Shown: piece after piece, positions 8,461-16,544 of the stretch
How positions within the stretch are numbered: the first letter of the stretch is position 1
Layout of the letters: every line of letters begins with the position of its first letter
The notes under the pieces: generated by a model
Database searches by the model: none
What the model saw: only the letters and a program-made list of their open reading frames with translations
What the model was told of the DNA's origin: nothing
Made by a program: the position numbers and the translations under genes
From: a virus
Reading direction: 5' to 3' (one strand)
DNA length: 64,000 nucleotides
IMG/VR virus record: IMGVR_UViG_3300029319_000005
Location: 6,402-70,401 of that record

Positions 8461-9031
8461 AAGCTATCTTTACGGCCTTTCTGTGCCATCTATTTAAAAG
8501 CCTCAAATGTTTTGGCCTTTCTCGGCACCTGCCTCCTTTTTTTGGATATCTGATCCCAGTTACCCAAGCAGCGACCCATCTTCTTTTCGTAGTTTTATAT
8601 TTACACTGTCTATCGACTTTTTTTAGCTTGCTGACAATGTGCTTTAACCAAGAATCAGCACAGGAAATTGGATCGGCTCTGTCTGTGCCATAGACTCTTT
8701 CATAGAACGGCCATTGCTGTAAAATACCCGCTGCCATGGGCCTTTTGCCGCTTTTACTAAATCTTCTATCGCCCCTTGCGTCACGATTATATCCCGATTC
8801 CATGCATGCTGCCGCCAATACCATTCCTCTTAGCTCAGGAGGCACTCCATATTTCTTTTCAACCTCAACCAGATCCCAAAGCAAATCAAAATCTATATTT
8901 TCTTGCTTCGCATATTTACAGTCTGTGGCTGCCAAAAAAACTATATCTTCATATGTAGGGCGCTTCTCTTTGCAGGCGTCTCTATCATAAGGCATCGTAG
9001 CAATAGCTAAAGTTAAAATTAAATGAATCAT
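8438..9031 (-). CDS. Secreted lytic transglycosylase-like (SLT) protein
   Basis: A 197-aa protein with a short hydrophobic N-terminus (MIHLILTLAIATM) that looks like an export signal. The catalytic region reads AAACMESGYN, with the SLT-type catalytic glutamate at E78. MAAGILQQ (99-106) follows, matching the GLMQ-type motif of goose-lysozyme/SLT enzymes. The C-terminal part is rich in Lys, Arg and Cys. It probably cleaves peptidoglycan glycan strands, either as the phage endolysin or a virion-associated muralytic enzyme. It sits among replication and metabolic genes, not beside the holin-like gene. SD AGGTAG precedes the ATG. Confidence 0.75.
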   Translation of the reverse strand: MIHLILTLAIATMPYDRDACKEKRPTYEDIVFLAATDCKYAKQENIDFDLLWDLVEVEKKYGVPPELRGMVLAAACMESGYNRDARGDRRFSKSGKRPMAAGILQQWPFYERVYGTDRADPISCADSWLKHIVSKLKKVDRQCKYKTTKRRWVAAWVTGIRYPKKGGRCRERPKHLRLLNRWHRKAVKIACEEIFGC

Positions 9032-9040
9032 TCTACCTGC

Positions 9041-9325
9041 TTAGTCAGCTTTCTCGCGAACATTAGTAATTGCCAAGACATAATTTTCTAAAAGAAGATT
9101 GATCTCCTCTTCTCCTAGATTTACGGTCTGCAACATAGAGTTTTCAAATATTATTTCATCGCCTACGGAAAAGTCGCCCTTACAATCAGAAGCCGTTTCC
9201 ACAATCTTTGCAAATCCATACTGTTCTGGGGGCTTATACCCCTCCGGCAGTAGAACTGTTGCTTCTTCTTCTTGCGCCTTTTCTACTTCTAACATTATCA
9301 TTCTATTAACAGGCTTATAGCTCAT
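9041..9325 (-). CDS. GroES-like co-chaperonin (gp31 analogue)
   Basis: A 94-aa protein with the Cpn10 layout: an N-terminal strand VNRMIMLEVEKA, a short mobile-loop region (EEATVLLPEGYKPPEQY), then FAKIVETAS, FSVGDEIIFENSM and a final strand LLLENYVLAI. These match the GroES barrel (GxxVVAVG, GDxVLF, YLVLDEDDILAI in the family). It would cap the host GroEL to fold phage proteins, as gp31 does for the T4 capsid protein. It follows nrdJ with a small gap, and SD AGGACAAT precedes the ATG. The mobile loop is unlike bacterial GroES, so adaptation to particular GroEL clients is plausible. Confidence 0.8.
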   Translation of the reverse strand: MSYKPVNRMIMLEVEKAQEEEATVLLPEGYKPPEQYGFAKIVETASDCKGDFSVGDEIIFENSMLQTVNLGEEEINLLLENYVLAITNVREKAD

Positions 9326-9334
9326 ATTGTCCTC

Positions 9335-11752
9335 CTATCCACACTTAGCATAGCCGCAGGATGTACATGTGATGCACCCCTCGATATAAACAAGCCCTTC
9401 AGAGCCGCATTCTGTGCAGGTTTTATCAGATGCTTTAGCCCCATCCTCAATATATTTCTTTAGCACTCTCGCCGTAACTTTAGAAAAGCTGAACATATCG
9501 CTGTCTCTATCCTTATTTAACTGTTCTACTACAAATTGTACACCAGACCCATGTCGTAATGCAAGGGAAATCATTCTTGTAAAAACAGAGTGATTAGGAT
9601 TATCAAAAACTTTTACGATATCCTTGATAATAACTTCATCCCCATTGTCACCAAACTTAAGATCATATATACTATTAGTGCTTTTTCTAGTATGCTTGAT
9701 AATGGTGCCGTGAGTATACTTTTTAGGAATTTCGACGAAAGTTGATAGGCCGCCCATAATCTCATATGGTTTATCATCCATCAATCCTACTAAAATAGTC
9801 CACTCTTCCCCCTTGATAGTCGGCCTGTGTATTTCGCATGATAGCTCTAGAGGCCTCTTAGGGGCATTGTTTTGCGGAAATAGAAGGTCTAGTTGTTCTT
9901 CCTGATCGTCGGTAATGAGAACTCCAGTTCTGGAGCCATCAACATACACTGTAACCCCTTTAAGGCCCTTTCTCCATGCATCAAAATATAACTCAGCAAC
10001 CACTTCCGGTGAAGTTCCCTTTGGTAAGTTTATCGTTGAACTAATAGAGTGATCGATATGCCTTTGAATGAATGACTGTATGTCGATTCTTTTAGTCCAA
10101 TCAATTTCATGACTTTCCGTAAAAAACGAAGGTACCTTCGCCGCGCCGGTCTTGTCCATATATTCTTGTAGATTGTGGTGATAGACTTTGAACTCTTTCC
10201 ACCTATCTCCCAAATCATCAATAAAATCAGCGACCACATTTTCGCTATGATCTAGCTTTCTTCTTCTGGTGTAGGAATTCCTAAACACAGGTTCCAACCC
10301 CGAACTTGTCTGGCTCATAATCGAAACAGACCCCGTTGGTGCGTTTGTCAGAATAGATATGTTTCTTCTACCATGTTTTTCAATCTTTTTTTTCAAAGAA
10401 GCGGGTAGCGATTCTATGAAAGCGTTATTCTTTTCTGTTTCCCATGAAAAAACGGGGAAAGCGCCTCTCTCAATGGCCAATTCAACGCTCTCTTCATAGG
10501 CAGAAACTTTCAAAGTTTCATATATCTTATCAATAATTTTTAAACCATCATCAGAATCGTATGCGAGATTTAGACACGCTAATGCATCAGCCAAGCCGTG
10601 TGTCCCGAGCCCCGTTCTGCGTCCATTAGAGCAGGTATCGTAGAGCTTTTGCCACAAAGCCTTTTCATCAGCCATATCAGCCACTGTTCTAATGTTTTCA
10701 AGCTTTTCAAGCTCTAATTCAACAAGATCATCCGAGAGTCTCATTGCAGAGGATACAATGCGTGAAAATTTAGCAAAATCGAATGCAGCCTCATCCGTAA
10801 AAGGTCTTTTTACAAAGTTTTTTAGATTAATAGAGATTAATCTACAACTATCATAAGCCGATAGAGGTAATTCAGCACAAGGGTTTACACATTCTGTCTT
10901 AAACTGCTCATATTCGTTCGCAGGCAGATATTTTAGTATATTGTCCCACATGAGCAGCCCAGGTTCTGCTGTCGCTGTGGCAGACTCGACCACTAGTTGC
11001 CACAACTGCGAGGCATCAATATCTTTTGTTATAGTAGGTTCATCAGAGTCTACAGGAAACCTCAAAGTAAACGATTCGTTATTCTCTACTGCCTTCATGA
11101 ACTCATCGCTTATCTTTACTGACACGTTGGCACCAGTAACTTTTGTCAAGTCCTGCTTCATTGTAATAAACTTTTCAATATCAGGGTGCCTGATGTCCAT
11201 GCTAAGCATCAGGGCTCCCCGGCGTCCGTTCTGCCCAATCATGCGACAAACATAAGAATAAAAGTCCGCGAAACTCCAAGCACCACTAGTGGTACCGGCA
11301 GAATTGTTGACAGCCGCATTTTCTGGTCGCAGATAAGACAGGTCTAGTCCGACTCCGCACCTACGCTTGAATAGGTTGGCAAGATCTTTGCCCGCATCGA
11401 CGATAGAAGATATGTTATCTTGAGGCGGCCCTACAACAACGCAATTAGACAAAGAGACGTTTACATGATTGTTGCCTATACCCATCATTGGCGACCCTTG
11501 GGGCACAATGTAATCAAAATTCTTGAGTACCTCAAACACCTGTTCTTCAGACATGGCTCGCAGGCCATTAAATTTATTCTCTACTCTTGCAAATTCTTTT
11601 GCCAGTCTTCTGTGCATATCAGCAGGAGTCTTTTCCAGTAAATTGCCTGCTTTATCTTTTAAACAATATTTTGTAATCCAGACATTTGTAGCCAATTCGT
11701 CGCCGTTAAAATATTCTAGAGTTGCCTCTTGTACCTCTTGCTTATCAAACAT
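9335..11752 (-). CDS. nrdJ: Class II (adenosylcobalamin-dependent) ribonucleotide reductase
   Basis: An 805-aa single-chain reductase making deoxynucleotides from ribonucleotides. NPCAE (290-294) holds the thiyl-radical cysteine C292 with N290 and E294. C104 (LSNC) and C303 (DSCRLISINL) form the expected redox pair. RRCGVGLDLSYLRP, GRRGALM and APTGSVS-type segments are typical. The C-terminal zinc-ribbon-like region (CTECG, then CxxC, then CGYAKCG; about 779-805) is characteristic of NrdJ. There is no NrdB neighbour. Class II enzymes use B12 and work with or without oxygen. The ATG overlaps the helicase stop as TAATG, so both share the sigma70 promoter upstream of the helicase. Confidence 0.93.
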   Translation of the reverse strand: MFDKQEVQEATLEYFNGDELATNVWITKYCLKDKAGNLLEKTPADMHRRLAKEFARVENKFNGLRAMSEEQVFEVLKNFDYIVPQGSPMMGIGNNHVNVSLSNCVVVGPPQDNISSIVDAGKDLANLFKRRCGVGLDLSYLRPENAAVNNSAGTTSGAWSFADFYSYVCRMIGQNGRRGALMLSMDIRHPDIEKFITMKQDLTKVTGANVSVKISDEFMKAVENNESFTLRFPVDSDEPTITKDIDASQLWQLVVESATATAEPGLLMWDNILKYLPANEYEQFKTECVNPCAELPLSAYDSCRLISINLKNFVKRPFTDEAAFDFAKFSRIVSSAMRLSDDLVELELEKLENIRTVADMADEKALWQKLYDTCSNGRRTGLGTHGLADALACLNLAYDSDDGLKIIDKIYETLKVSAYEESVELAIERGAFPVFSWETEKNNAFIESLPASLKKKIEKHGRRNISILTNAPTGSVSIMSQTSSGLEPVFRNSYTRRRKLDHSENVVADFIDDLGDRWKEFKVYHHNLQEYMDKTGAAKVPSFFTESHEIDWTKRIDIQSFIQRHIDHSISSTINLPKGTSPEVVAELYFDAWRKGLKGVTVYVDGSRTGVLITDDQEEQLDLLFPQNNAPKRPLELSCEIHRPTIKGEEWTILVGLMDDKPYEIMGGLSTFVEIPKKYTHGTIIKHTRKSTNSIYDLKFGDNGDEVIIKDIVKVFDNPNHSVFTRMISLALRHGSGVQFVVEQLNKDRDSDMFSFSKVTARVLKKYIEDGAKASDKTCTECGSEGLVYIEGCITCTSCGYAKCG

Positions 11753-13107
11753 TATCTTTTATTCTCCTCCCATTGTTTGTATACTTTTTTCATCTCTTTT
11801 TGTTGTCTTTTGACTTCATTAACTTCTATTTCTTCGATAGTTTCATCAGTTGGCTCCAGAACTTCAATTTTTACATTTGATGTGTCAAAAAGCAAAGGAA
11901 AAACGATGCCATCCGGACCATTGCGATTTTTTGCAACATACATTTTACCAGTATTGGCCACCTTGTCTTCTTTGGTTCTCGAAACTGTGCATATAAAGTC
12001 AGCGACGAAGCACTTGTTAAAGGCTTCTGATATCGCTTCCATCGTAATTACCGCTTGATTCAAACCAGTCCTATTCGTTTGAGATGCTGTCCAAACCGGA
12101 CATTCATATTCTTTCGCGATCGCTCGCAATTCTTCATAAATAGACTCTAGTTGGTTCCTTTTCTCTTTAAAATTTGTTGTTGCTTTCAAGATATCAGCGT
12201 AGTCTATTATGATTAGATCAACTTTCTTGTCTCTTTTCAATAACTTATCTAGTGATGCTCTTATCGTGTTTACGGTTGCAGACTTCGTAGGATATTCTTT
12301 GATAAATAAATCACCCTTTACATCCAAACATGTTTCTTTGATCTTGTCCTTAAAAGCATTTAGTCCAGAAAGTGGGTATCTAGTTATGCAACTGTCGTAT
12401 CTTTGTCCGACCACCTCTTCTGAAAGCTCTAGGGTGTAATGCGCAACGGTTTTTCCCGATATAAGCGCACTAGCCCCTAAATGTACAAGTGCGTGAGATT
12501 TTCCAGCGCCAGTCGGAGCAACAACAACTCCCAGTTCGCCCTTGCCTATACCTCCTTTGGTTATTTTATCGATCCTGCCCCATCCAGTGCTGATCGGGTT
12601 ACGGGCTTTGAATACATAACGAAGTTCAAAATCCTTTTTATAGTCATGGCCGTGGTCATTATCTACGCCAAGCTTTACAGCTTCGTCTATAACTTTTTTA
12701 ATCTCTTCAAACGAAGAACTGTCCAGAAGTCCGACTGAAACCATCATCGCTTCTTTTAGCTTTTGCTTTTTACAAAAGTCCAATGAGGTTTCTTTAACAT
12801 AGTCAGAATCTTCGATATCTTTAGTTCTTACTCTCGTGAAGAAATCACGAACTTGCTTTTTTACCAGATCAGCATGTTCCTCTAATTCGGTTCTAAGTAT
12901 AGAGTCTAAAATTTCACTGCTAGGGTGTACTTTATATTTCTCTCTATACTCGAAAACCAAACTTGTGAAAACCTGTAAATATTTGGATTCAAAAAACTTA
13001 ACATCCAAAACTTCTTGAATTTGCTCCGAGAAGATCCGGTCTTCTAAGATTAGTTGTACAAGTTTTTCTTGAAAGTTTTTTCCATATAAAGAAAAGTCTT
13101 CTTGCAC
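11752..13107 (-). CDS. DnaB-type replicative DNA helicase (gp41 analogue)
   Basis: A 451-aa RecA-fold helicase that unwinds the fork. The N-terminal helical domain covers about 1-140. Walker A APTGAGKS is at 197-204, and Walker B LIIIDYAD is near 300. An arginine-finger-type region, TASQTNRTGLNQ, follows. The length matches T4 gp41 and DnaB. The C-terminus is charged and probably coiled (EIEVNEVKRQQKEMKK). The start is a GTG (13105-13107) with AGGAGGGG just upstream. A near-perfect sigma70 promoter lies 23-51 bases upstream, so this is the first gene of an operon that includes nrdJ and groES-like. The primase partner is at 51392. Confidence 0.92.
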   Translation of the reverse strand: MQEDFSLYGKNFQEKLVQLILEDRIFSEQIQEVLDVKFFESKYLQVFTSLVFEYREKYKVHPSSEILDSILRTELEEHADLVKKQVRDFFTRVRTKDIEDSDYVKETSLDFCKKQKLKEAMMVSVGLLDSSSFEEIKKVIDEAVKLGVDNDHGHDYKKDFELRYVFKARNPISTGWGRIDKITKGGIGKGELGVVVAPTGAGKSHALVHLGASALISGKTVAHYTLELSEEVVGQRYDSCITRYPLSGLNAFKDKIKETCLDVKGDLFIKEYPTKSATVNTIRASLDKLLKRDKKVDLIIIDYADILKATTNFKEKRNQLESIYEELRAIAKEYECPVWTASQTNRTGLNQAVITMEAISEAFNKCFVADFICTVSRTKEDKVANTGKMYVAKNRNGPDGIVFPLLFDTSNVKIEVLEPTDETIEEIEVNEVKRQQKEMKKVYKQWEENKR

Positions 13108-13129
13108 CTTCCCCTCCTAGTTCTGTGCT

Positions 13130-13158
13130 AATATACAAAAAACGAAGCTATTTGTCAA
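13130..13158 (-). promoter_or_regulatory. Sigma70-type promoter for helicase-nrdJ operon
   Basis: The minus strand has TTGACA (13153-13158), a 17-base spacer and TATATT (13130-13135). The -35 box lies at the very end of the exonuclease gene. The GTG start of the helicase is 22 bases past the -10. Both boxes match or nearly match the bacterial housekeeping consensus, so early transcription by host RNA polymerase is expected. Confidence 0.75.
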
Positions 13159-14125
13159 TGAGTATTTTATTAAATCGCTGGAAAAGATCCGCCCAGCTAC
13201 TCTCGCCAAATCCATCAAGCGTCATCATCTTGATCACTTCTGTCTTATTAAGGATTAAATCATCTTTATCAATAATAGATCGTATTTTCATTTTTGTGCT
13301 CGCGCTAATATTTGGCGAATCTAATTGCATCAATTTATAGTTCTCTCGGATTAGTGATTCTTGGCCTAAAATAGAAGGGAACGCCTTGACTGTGTCGATA
13401 TTGCCCCGGCAGTGCTCTAATATCGCTGCTATAGAGCACTCTGCTTCTTCTCTCATAAAGGGAAATCTTTTTTTGACAGTCGCTAATCCCACGCCCTTAA
13501 CGCCGGGTAAATTATCATTTTTATCGCCTGCTATGGCTCTTGCCAGTGCAAAATTATTTGGATGGATTCCATATTCTTCAACAACACGATTGACATTCAA
13601 AACTTGATCTTGTGTCGGCCTATACAATACTGTCTCTTTATCCAACACCTGTATAAAGTCTTTGTCGCTAGAAACTATAACCTTTTGCCAACCAGAATAG
13701 TTTTGCAATCTACAAGAGAATGCTATCAAATCATCTGCCTCTATGTTCTCAAACATTAACTGCGTAACTGGCATGTAGCTTAGGTACTCAACAAGGCGTG
13801 TTTGTTGCCAAATTTTATTTTGCAACTCTTGGTTTTCTGTTAGGTTCCTTATCGTTCTATTCAGACGAATTGGATTGCGACCCTCTTTATAGTTCTTATT
13901 GACACTTTTTCTACGTCTTGAGCCGCCTGCTCCGTCCCAACAAACCACTATCCTATCTGGCTTTATATCTCGGCAGAGCTTCTGTAATATCTTAAGAAAG
14001 CCCTTTAGTCCACCAATTGGTTGTCCGTTAGTGGATAAAGAAGGGTCAACTATATACGCTCGATAATAAGAATTTAAAGCGTCTACAAATAGAACTCTCT
14101 TAGTCTTTGCCTTGGATCTTATCAA
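13148..14125 (-). CDS. 5'-3' exonuclease / flap endonuclease (T4 RNase H type)
   Basis: A 325-aa FEN1/PolA-N-terminal family nuclease that removes RNA primers and 5' flaps. The metal-binding acidic residues are in LFVDALNSYYRAY (D15), VCWDGAGGSRRRK, NIEADDLIA and SSDKDFIQVL. The helix-hairpin-helix AIAGDKNDNLPGVKGVG follows. No polymerase domain is attached. The open frame starts at a TTG (14123-14125), and the domain begins about 10 residues later with no in-frame ATG before it, so a non-ATG start is likely. The gene starts inside the end of the upstream 110-aa gene and is probably coupled to it. Confidence 0.9.
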   Translation of the reverse strand: MIRSKAKTKRVLFVDALNSYYRAYIVDPSLSTNGQPIGGLKGFLKILQKLCRDIKPDRIVVCWDGAGGSRRRKSVNKNYKEGRNPIRLNRTIRNLTENQELQNKIWQQTRLVEYLSYMPVTQLMFENIEADDLIAFSCRLQNYSGWQKVIVSSDKDFIQVLDKETVLYRPTQDQVLNVNRVVEEYGIHPNNFALARAIAGDKNDNLPGVKGVGLATVKKRFPFMREEAECSIAAILEHCRGNIDTVKAFPSILGQESLIRENYKLMQLDSPNISASTKMKIRSIIDKDDLILNKTEVIKMMTLDGFGESSWADLFQRFNKILIDK

Positions 14126-14432
14126 CTTTTAACACCCTGAACGCTAAAACGCCGTTTATCTTCTTCGCTGCCAACGCTAGTTTGTTCAAGTGAAGTTTCA
14201 AACTTGGGTTTGTTAAAAAGAATTTTATTGTACATACTGTCAACTCCGATTTTTCACTCAAGCTCTTAGATGGGAATGAGTTAACAATTGTAACACCACA
14301 CAGCGCCCTCATTTCATCAAGAATTTCAGTAATATTAGTTTCTTTATCAGATTTTACAGATACTTCTGCTTTATAAACATCGTGTTGTAGTGCTTCTAAA
14401 ATAACTTCTTTGATTTTGTCTTTTAAAACCAT
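14100..14432 (-). CDS. Small conserved protein between exonuclease and RecA genes
   Basis: A 110-aa protein of unknown family with a helix-strand-helix look: MVLKDKIKEVILEAL, then AEVSVKSDKET and VTIVNSFPSKS, ending LAFRVLKVDKIQG. The start chosen is the ATG at 14430-14432, which has AGAGGA 7 bases upstream and an ACTATTTA motif before that. A longer frame starts at 14480, overlapping the recA stop as TAATG, and would add 16 residues. Its place between recombinase and flap nuclease suggests a replication or recombination role, as inference. Confidence 0.6.
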   Translation of the reverse strand: MVLKDKIKEVILEALQHDVYKAEVSVKSDKETNITEILDEMRALCGVTIVNSFPSKSLSEKSELTVCTIKFFLTNPSLKLHLNKLALAAKKINGVLAFRVLKVDKIQGKD

Positions 14433-14450
14433 GTATTTATCCTCTGTGTA

Positions 14451-14458
14451 TAAATAGT
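14451..14458 (-). promoter_or_regulatory. ACTATTTA motif before small replication-cluster gene
   Basis: ACTATTTA lies 18 bases before the ATG at 14432. The same 18-base spacing is seen at the copies before the genes at 26676 and 54183. It is one of the few copies outside the structural clusters and may allow late expression of this gene and the exonuclease. Confidence 0.35.
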
Positions 14459-14479
14459 TCGAAGTTATTTTAGAACCCA

Positions 14480-15604
14480 TTACTCCGCATCTACATCATA
14501 AAAATCTGCTGCGTCTCCTGTTCTATTGTGGAACTTAAATATGATCTCTTCTTCCATGATCTCTAAAATACGATCTTTGAACTTTTCGTCTTTTAGCTTT
14601 TCGCTCCAACTAGAACCTTGAAACTTTTCTTCAGTTCCATCTTTATAGGAAATAGCATACCAGGGGCCTCTTGAAGTAAAGTGCTCAGAAGACTTTATCG
14701 CTTCCAGCCAGCTTTCCTCATCTTGGACTCTGACATCGTCACCCCACAAAATCTTGAAGGTGCACTCCCTGGCCTGTGTTCCAAACTTGGACTTTTCTAA
14801 CTTTGCTTTGACTTCCGAACCAATTCTAAAGCCATTTTCGTCTTTAACAAACGAAGCCTTAGACTTACGTCCAGTAAGCCAAATGCGCAAATCATATGCG
14901 TAATGCATCGCCTTTCCACCGGGCGTAAAATAAGGCGTTGTCATCGCCTCCGCAACATTGGACGTAATATTGGTCTTTAGCTGGTTAAGAACAAGCAAGG
15001 TTGCCTCTGCATTGGCCAGAGGAATAGTCAACTTTGCCATGCCCTTGGATAAAATTCTGGGCTTGACAGCCATTGAAGAGAGAGGGTTAAAATCTCCCTC
15101 AATATCGGTGATCGCTGGGGTTAAGGCCAAGCTGTCCCAAACAAAGAGCATTTTATTTTGATTACTGCCAAGTAATTCTTCAATGGTCTCAAGAACAAAC
15201 TCTACACTCTCCGCTTGGATGTATAGAACACGATCCAAGTCACACCCCGCCTTGGCAAGAAAGTCGGGATCAATCGCAGACTCTGAGTCGAAGTAAATAA
15301 CATCAATATCCTGTTTTTGAGCATTCGCAGCAATTTGTGCCGCGAGATAAGACTTTCCTGTAGATTCAAGGCCAGCGATCTCTGTTATTTTTCCGATCGG
15401 AATCCCTGCAAGTTTTCCTTTGCAGATGATAGAATCCAGCCATCGCGAGCCAGTAGGAATCCATCCTCTCACCTCAGTGGGGTTGTCTTCCGTCAAGTTA
15501 TAGGCCAAATCATAGCCTGCTTTGCGATTAATAATTTTTCGCATCTCGTCCATACTTAGCCGACCTAAATTGTTTGTAGATGCTTTTTTACTGCTTCTTG
15601 CCAT
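14480..15604 (-). CDS. recA: RecA/UvsX recombinase
   Basis: A 374-aa ATP-dependent strand-exchange protein that forms filaments on single-stranded DNA. Walker A is GLESTGKS (78-85), preceded by GIPIGKITEIAG. The catalytic and sensor regions read VIYFDSESA, MLFVWDSLALTP, and LLVLNQLK with the loop-2 region (TTPYFTPGGKAMHYAYDLRIWL). The N-terminal helix-linker and C-terminal domain are present. The family is between bacterial RecA and T4 UvsX in length. The ATG is preceded by AGGA. It follows gp32 across an 87-base gap that holds a long hairpin. Confidence 0.93.
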   Translation of the reverse strand: MARSSKKASTNNLGRLSMDEMRKIINRKAGYDLAYNLTEDNPTEVRGWIPTGSRWLDSIICKGKLAGIPIGKITEIAGLESTGKSYLAAQIAANAQKQDIDVIYFDSESAIDPDFLAKAGCDLDRVLYIQAESVEFVLETIEELLGSNQNKMLFVWDSLALTPAITDIEGDFNPLSSMAVKPRILSKGMAKLTIPLANAEATLLVLNQLKTNITSNVAEAMTTPYFTPGGKAMHYAYDLRIWLTGRKSKASFVKDENGFRIGSEVKAKLEKSKFGTQARECTFKILWGDDVRVQDEESWLEAIKSSEHFTSRGPWYAISYKDGTEEKFQGSSWSEKLKDEKFKDRILEIMEEEIIFKFHNRTGDAADFYDVDAE

Positions 15605-15632
15605 TATAAAATCCTAATTATAGTGTTAAAGG

Positions 15633-15682
15633 GCGACGCGAGGTGTAAAGTGGAGGGGGGCCAACTAAACACCCCGCGTCGC
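15633..15682 (-). promoter_or_regulatory. Long GC-rich stem-loop between gp32 and recA
   Basis: Arms 15633-15646 and 15669-15682 pair over 14 positions, with one G-U wobble in the minus-strand RNA (GCGACGCGGGGTGT with ACACCTCGCGTCGC). The 22-base loop is pyrimidine-rich and contains CCCCCCTCC. The stem starts 10 bases after the gp32 stop and is followed only by a weak U run (CCCTTTAAC). It could protect or process the 3' end of gp32 mRNA, act as a leaky terminator, or affect recA translation through the anti-SD-like loop. Confidence 0.65.
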
Positions 15683-15691
15683 GGGTAGTGC

Positions 15692-16444
15692 CTAAGAGTT
15701 CATCAACTCGTTAAAGGCACTGTCGACAGAGTTGTCTTCGCTTGTTAAATTAGCTTGGGACGTGCTATCGCCGCCCGCATCCGACACCTCTTCATCGATA
15801 CTAGTCATATAGTCATGTAGCATCTTTCCAACATCTTCCGGGCTTGGACGCTCAAAGAGCGAGTCTACATCCGGAATAGAATCAAGTAGCTTCCCTGCCT
15901 CGTCACTGTCCTCCACCATAGGAGACGTGTGTCTACGTGGAGTGATTGTGGTCTGCGGGAACTGAGCGCCTGCGGGCTTGCCATAAGTGATGACAAGATC
16001 TGTCCCGCTATCAACATCAGTAATATCCCCGTAATCCGGGTTTAGAACAAGGTTTAGAAGCTCTTGGTAGGCAGTGCGGCCAAATCCCCACATCCTTACC
16101 CCCTGGTCCTCTTCTCCTCGCACAATTACTGGTGCAAAAAAGCGTTGGCGGGCGCTTAGGCTCTTTGCCATCTTGACACTGTCAGGATCCCCCTGCTTGT
16201 AGAGAGTTCTTACAAAGTCATCAAGAGGACACTCATCTCCAAAGTTCTTTTTTGGGCTTAGGAATGGTGTATTGTTGCCAAGATTGTAATGGAACCAAAA
16301 TTCCTTAAACGGGTCGCCATCGGCAGTAGGCACAATGCGAATAGTCTGTTCTCCGTCCTTTGGTCGCCAAAAATTGTTTTTTTCGCTGCCTTTGCGATTC
16401 AAAGACGCCAACTTCTCTTTCATTTTAGTCATATCAATACCCAT
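15692..16444 (-). CDS. gp32: Single-stranded DNA-binding protein, gp32-like
   Basis: A 250-aa helix-destabilising protein for replication and recombination. The N-terminal MGIDMTKMKEKLASLNRK is basic and gp32-like. NFWRPKDGEQTIRIVP and FWFHYN lead the OB-fold, with the zinc-region-like FGDECPLDDFVRTLY and RQRFFAPVIVRG. GVRMWGFGRTAYQELL and ITPRRHTSP follow. The C-terminus is strongly acidic (EEVSDAGG, ending SAFNELMNS), matching the partner-binding tail. AAGGAG lies 6 bases before the ATG. It has its own sigma70-type promoter and a leader hairpin, as expected for a protein needed in large amounts and possibly autoregulated. Confidence 0.9.
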   Translation of the reverse strand: MGIDMTKMKEKLASLNRKGSEKNNFWRPKDGEQTIRIVPTADGDPFKEFWFHYNLGNNTPFLSPKKNFGDECPLDDFVRTLYKQGDPDSVKMAKSLSARQRFFAPVIVRGEEDQGVRMWGFGRTAYQELLNLVLNPDYGDITDVDSGTDLVITYGKPAGAQFPQTTITPRRHTSPMVEDSDEAGKLLDSIPDVDSLFERPSPEDVGKMLHDYMTSIDEEVSDAGGDSTSQANLTSEDNSVDSAFNELMNS

Positions 16445-16471
16445 AATAAACTCCTTTTAATTAATGGGATA

Positions 16472-16502
16472 GAGTATGGTTGGCAAATTTCCCAACCATC
16501 TC
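16472..16502 (-). promoter_or_regulatory. Leader hairpin upstream of gp32
   Basis: Arms ATGGTTGG/CCAACCAT (16476-16483 and 16492-16499) extend by GAG/CTC across a one-base bulge, with an 8-base loop. The hairpin lies between the promoter and the SD of gp32. T4 gp32 represses its own translation by binding a structured leader, so a translational operator is plausible here. Confidence 0.5.
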
Positions 16503-16514
16503 ATTTGTGTCGCA

Positions 16515-16543
16515 ACTATACCTGACTCAAGAACACTTGTAAA
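16515..16543 (-). promoter_or_regulatory. Sigma70-type promoter for gp32
   Basis: TTTACA (16538-16543), a 17-base spacer and TATAGT (16515-16520) lie just after the stop of the tubulin-like gene. Transcription would start near 16508 and give a leader of about 60 bases that contains the hairpin at 16472-16502. Confidence 0.65.
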
Positions 16544-16544
16544 G

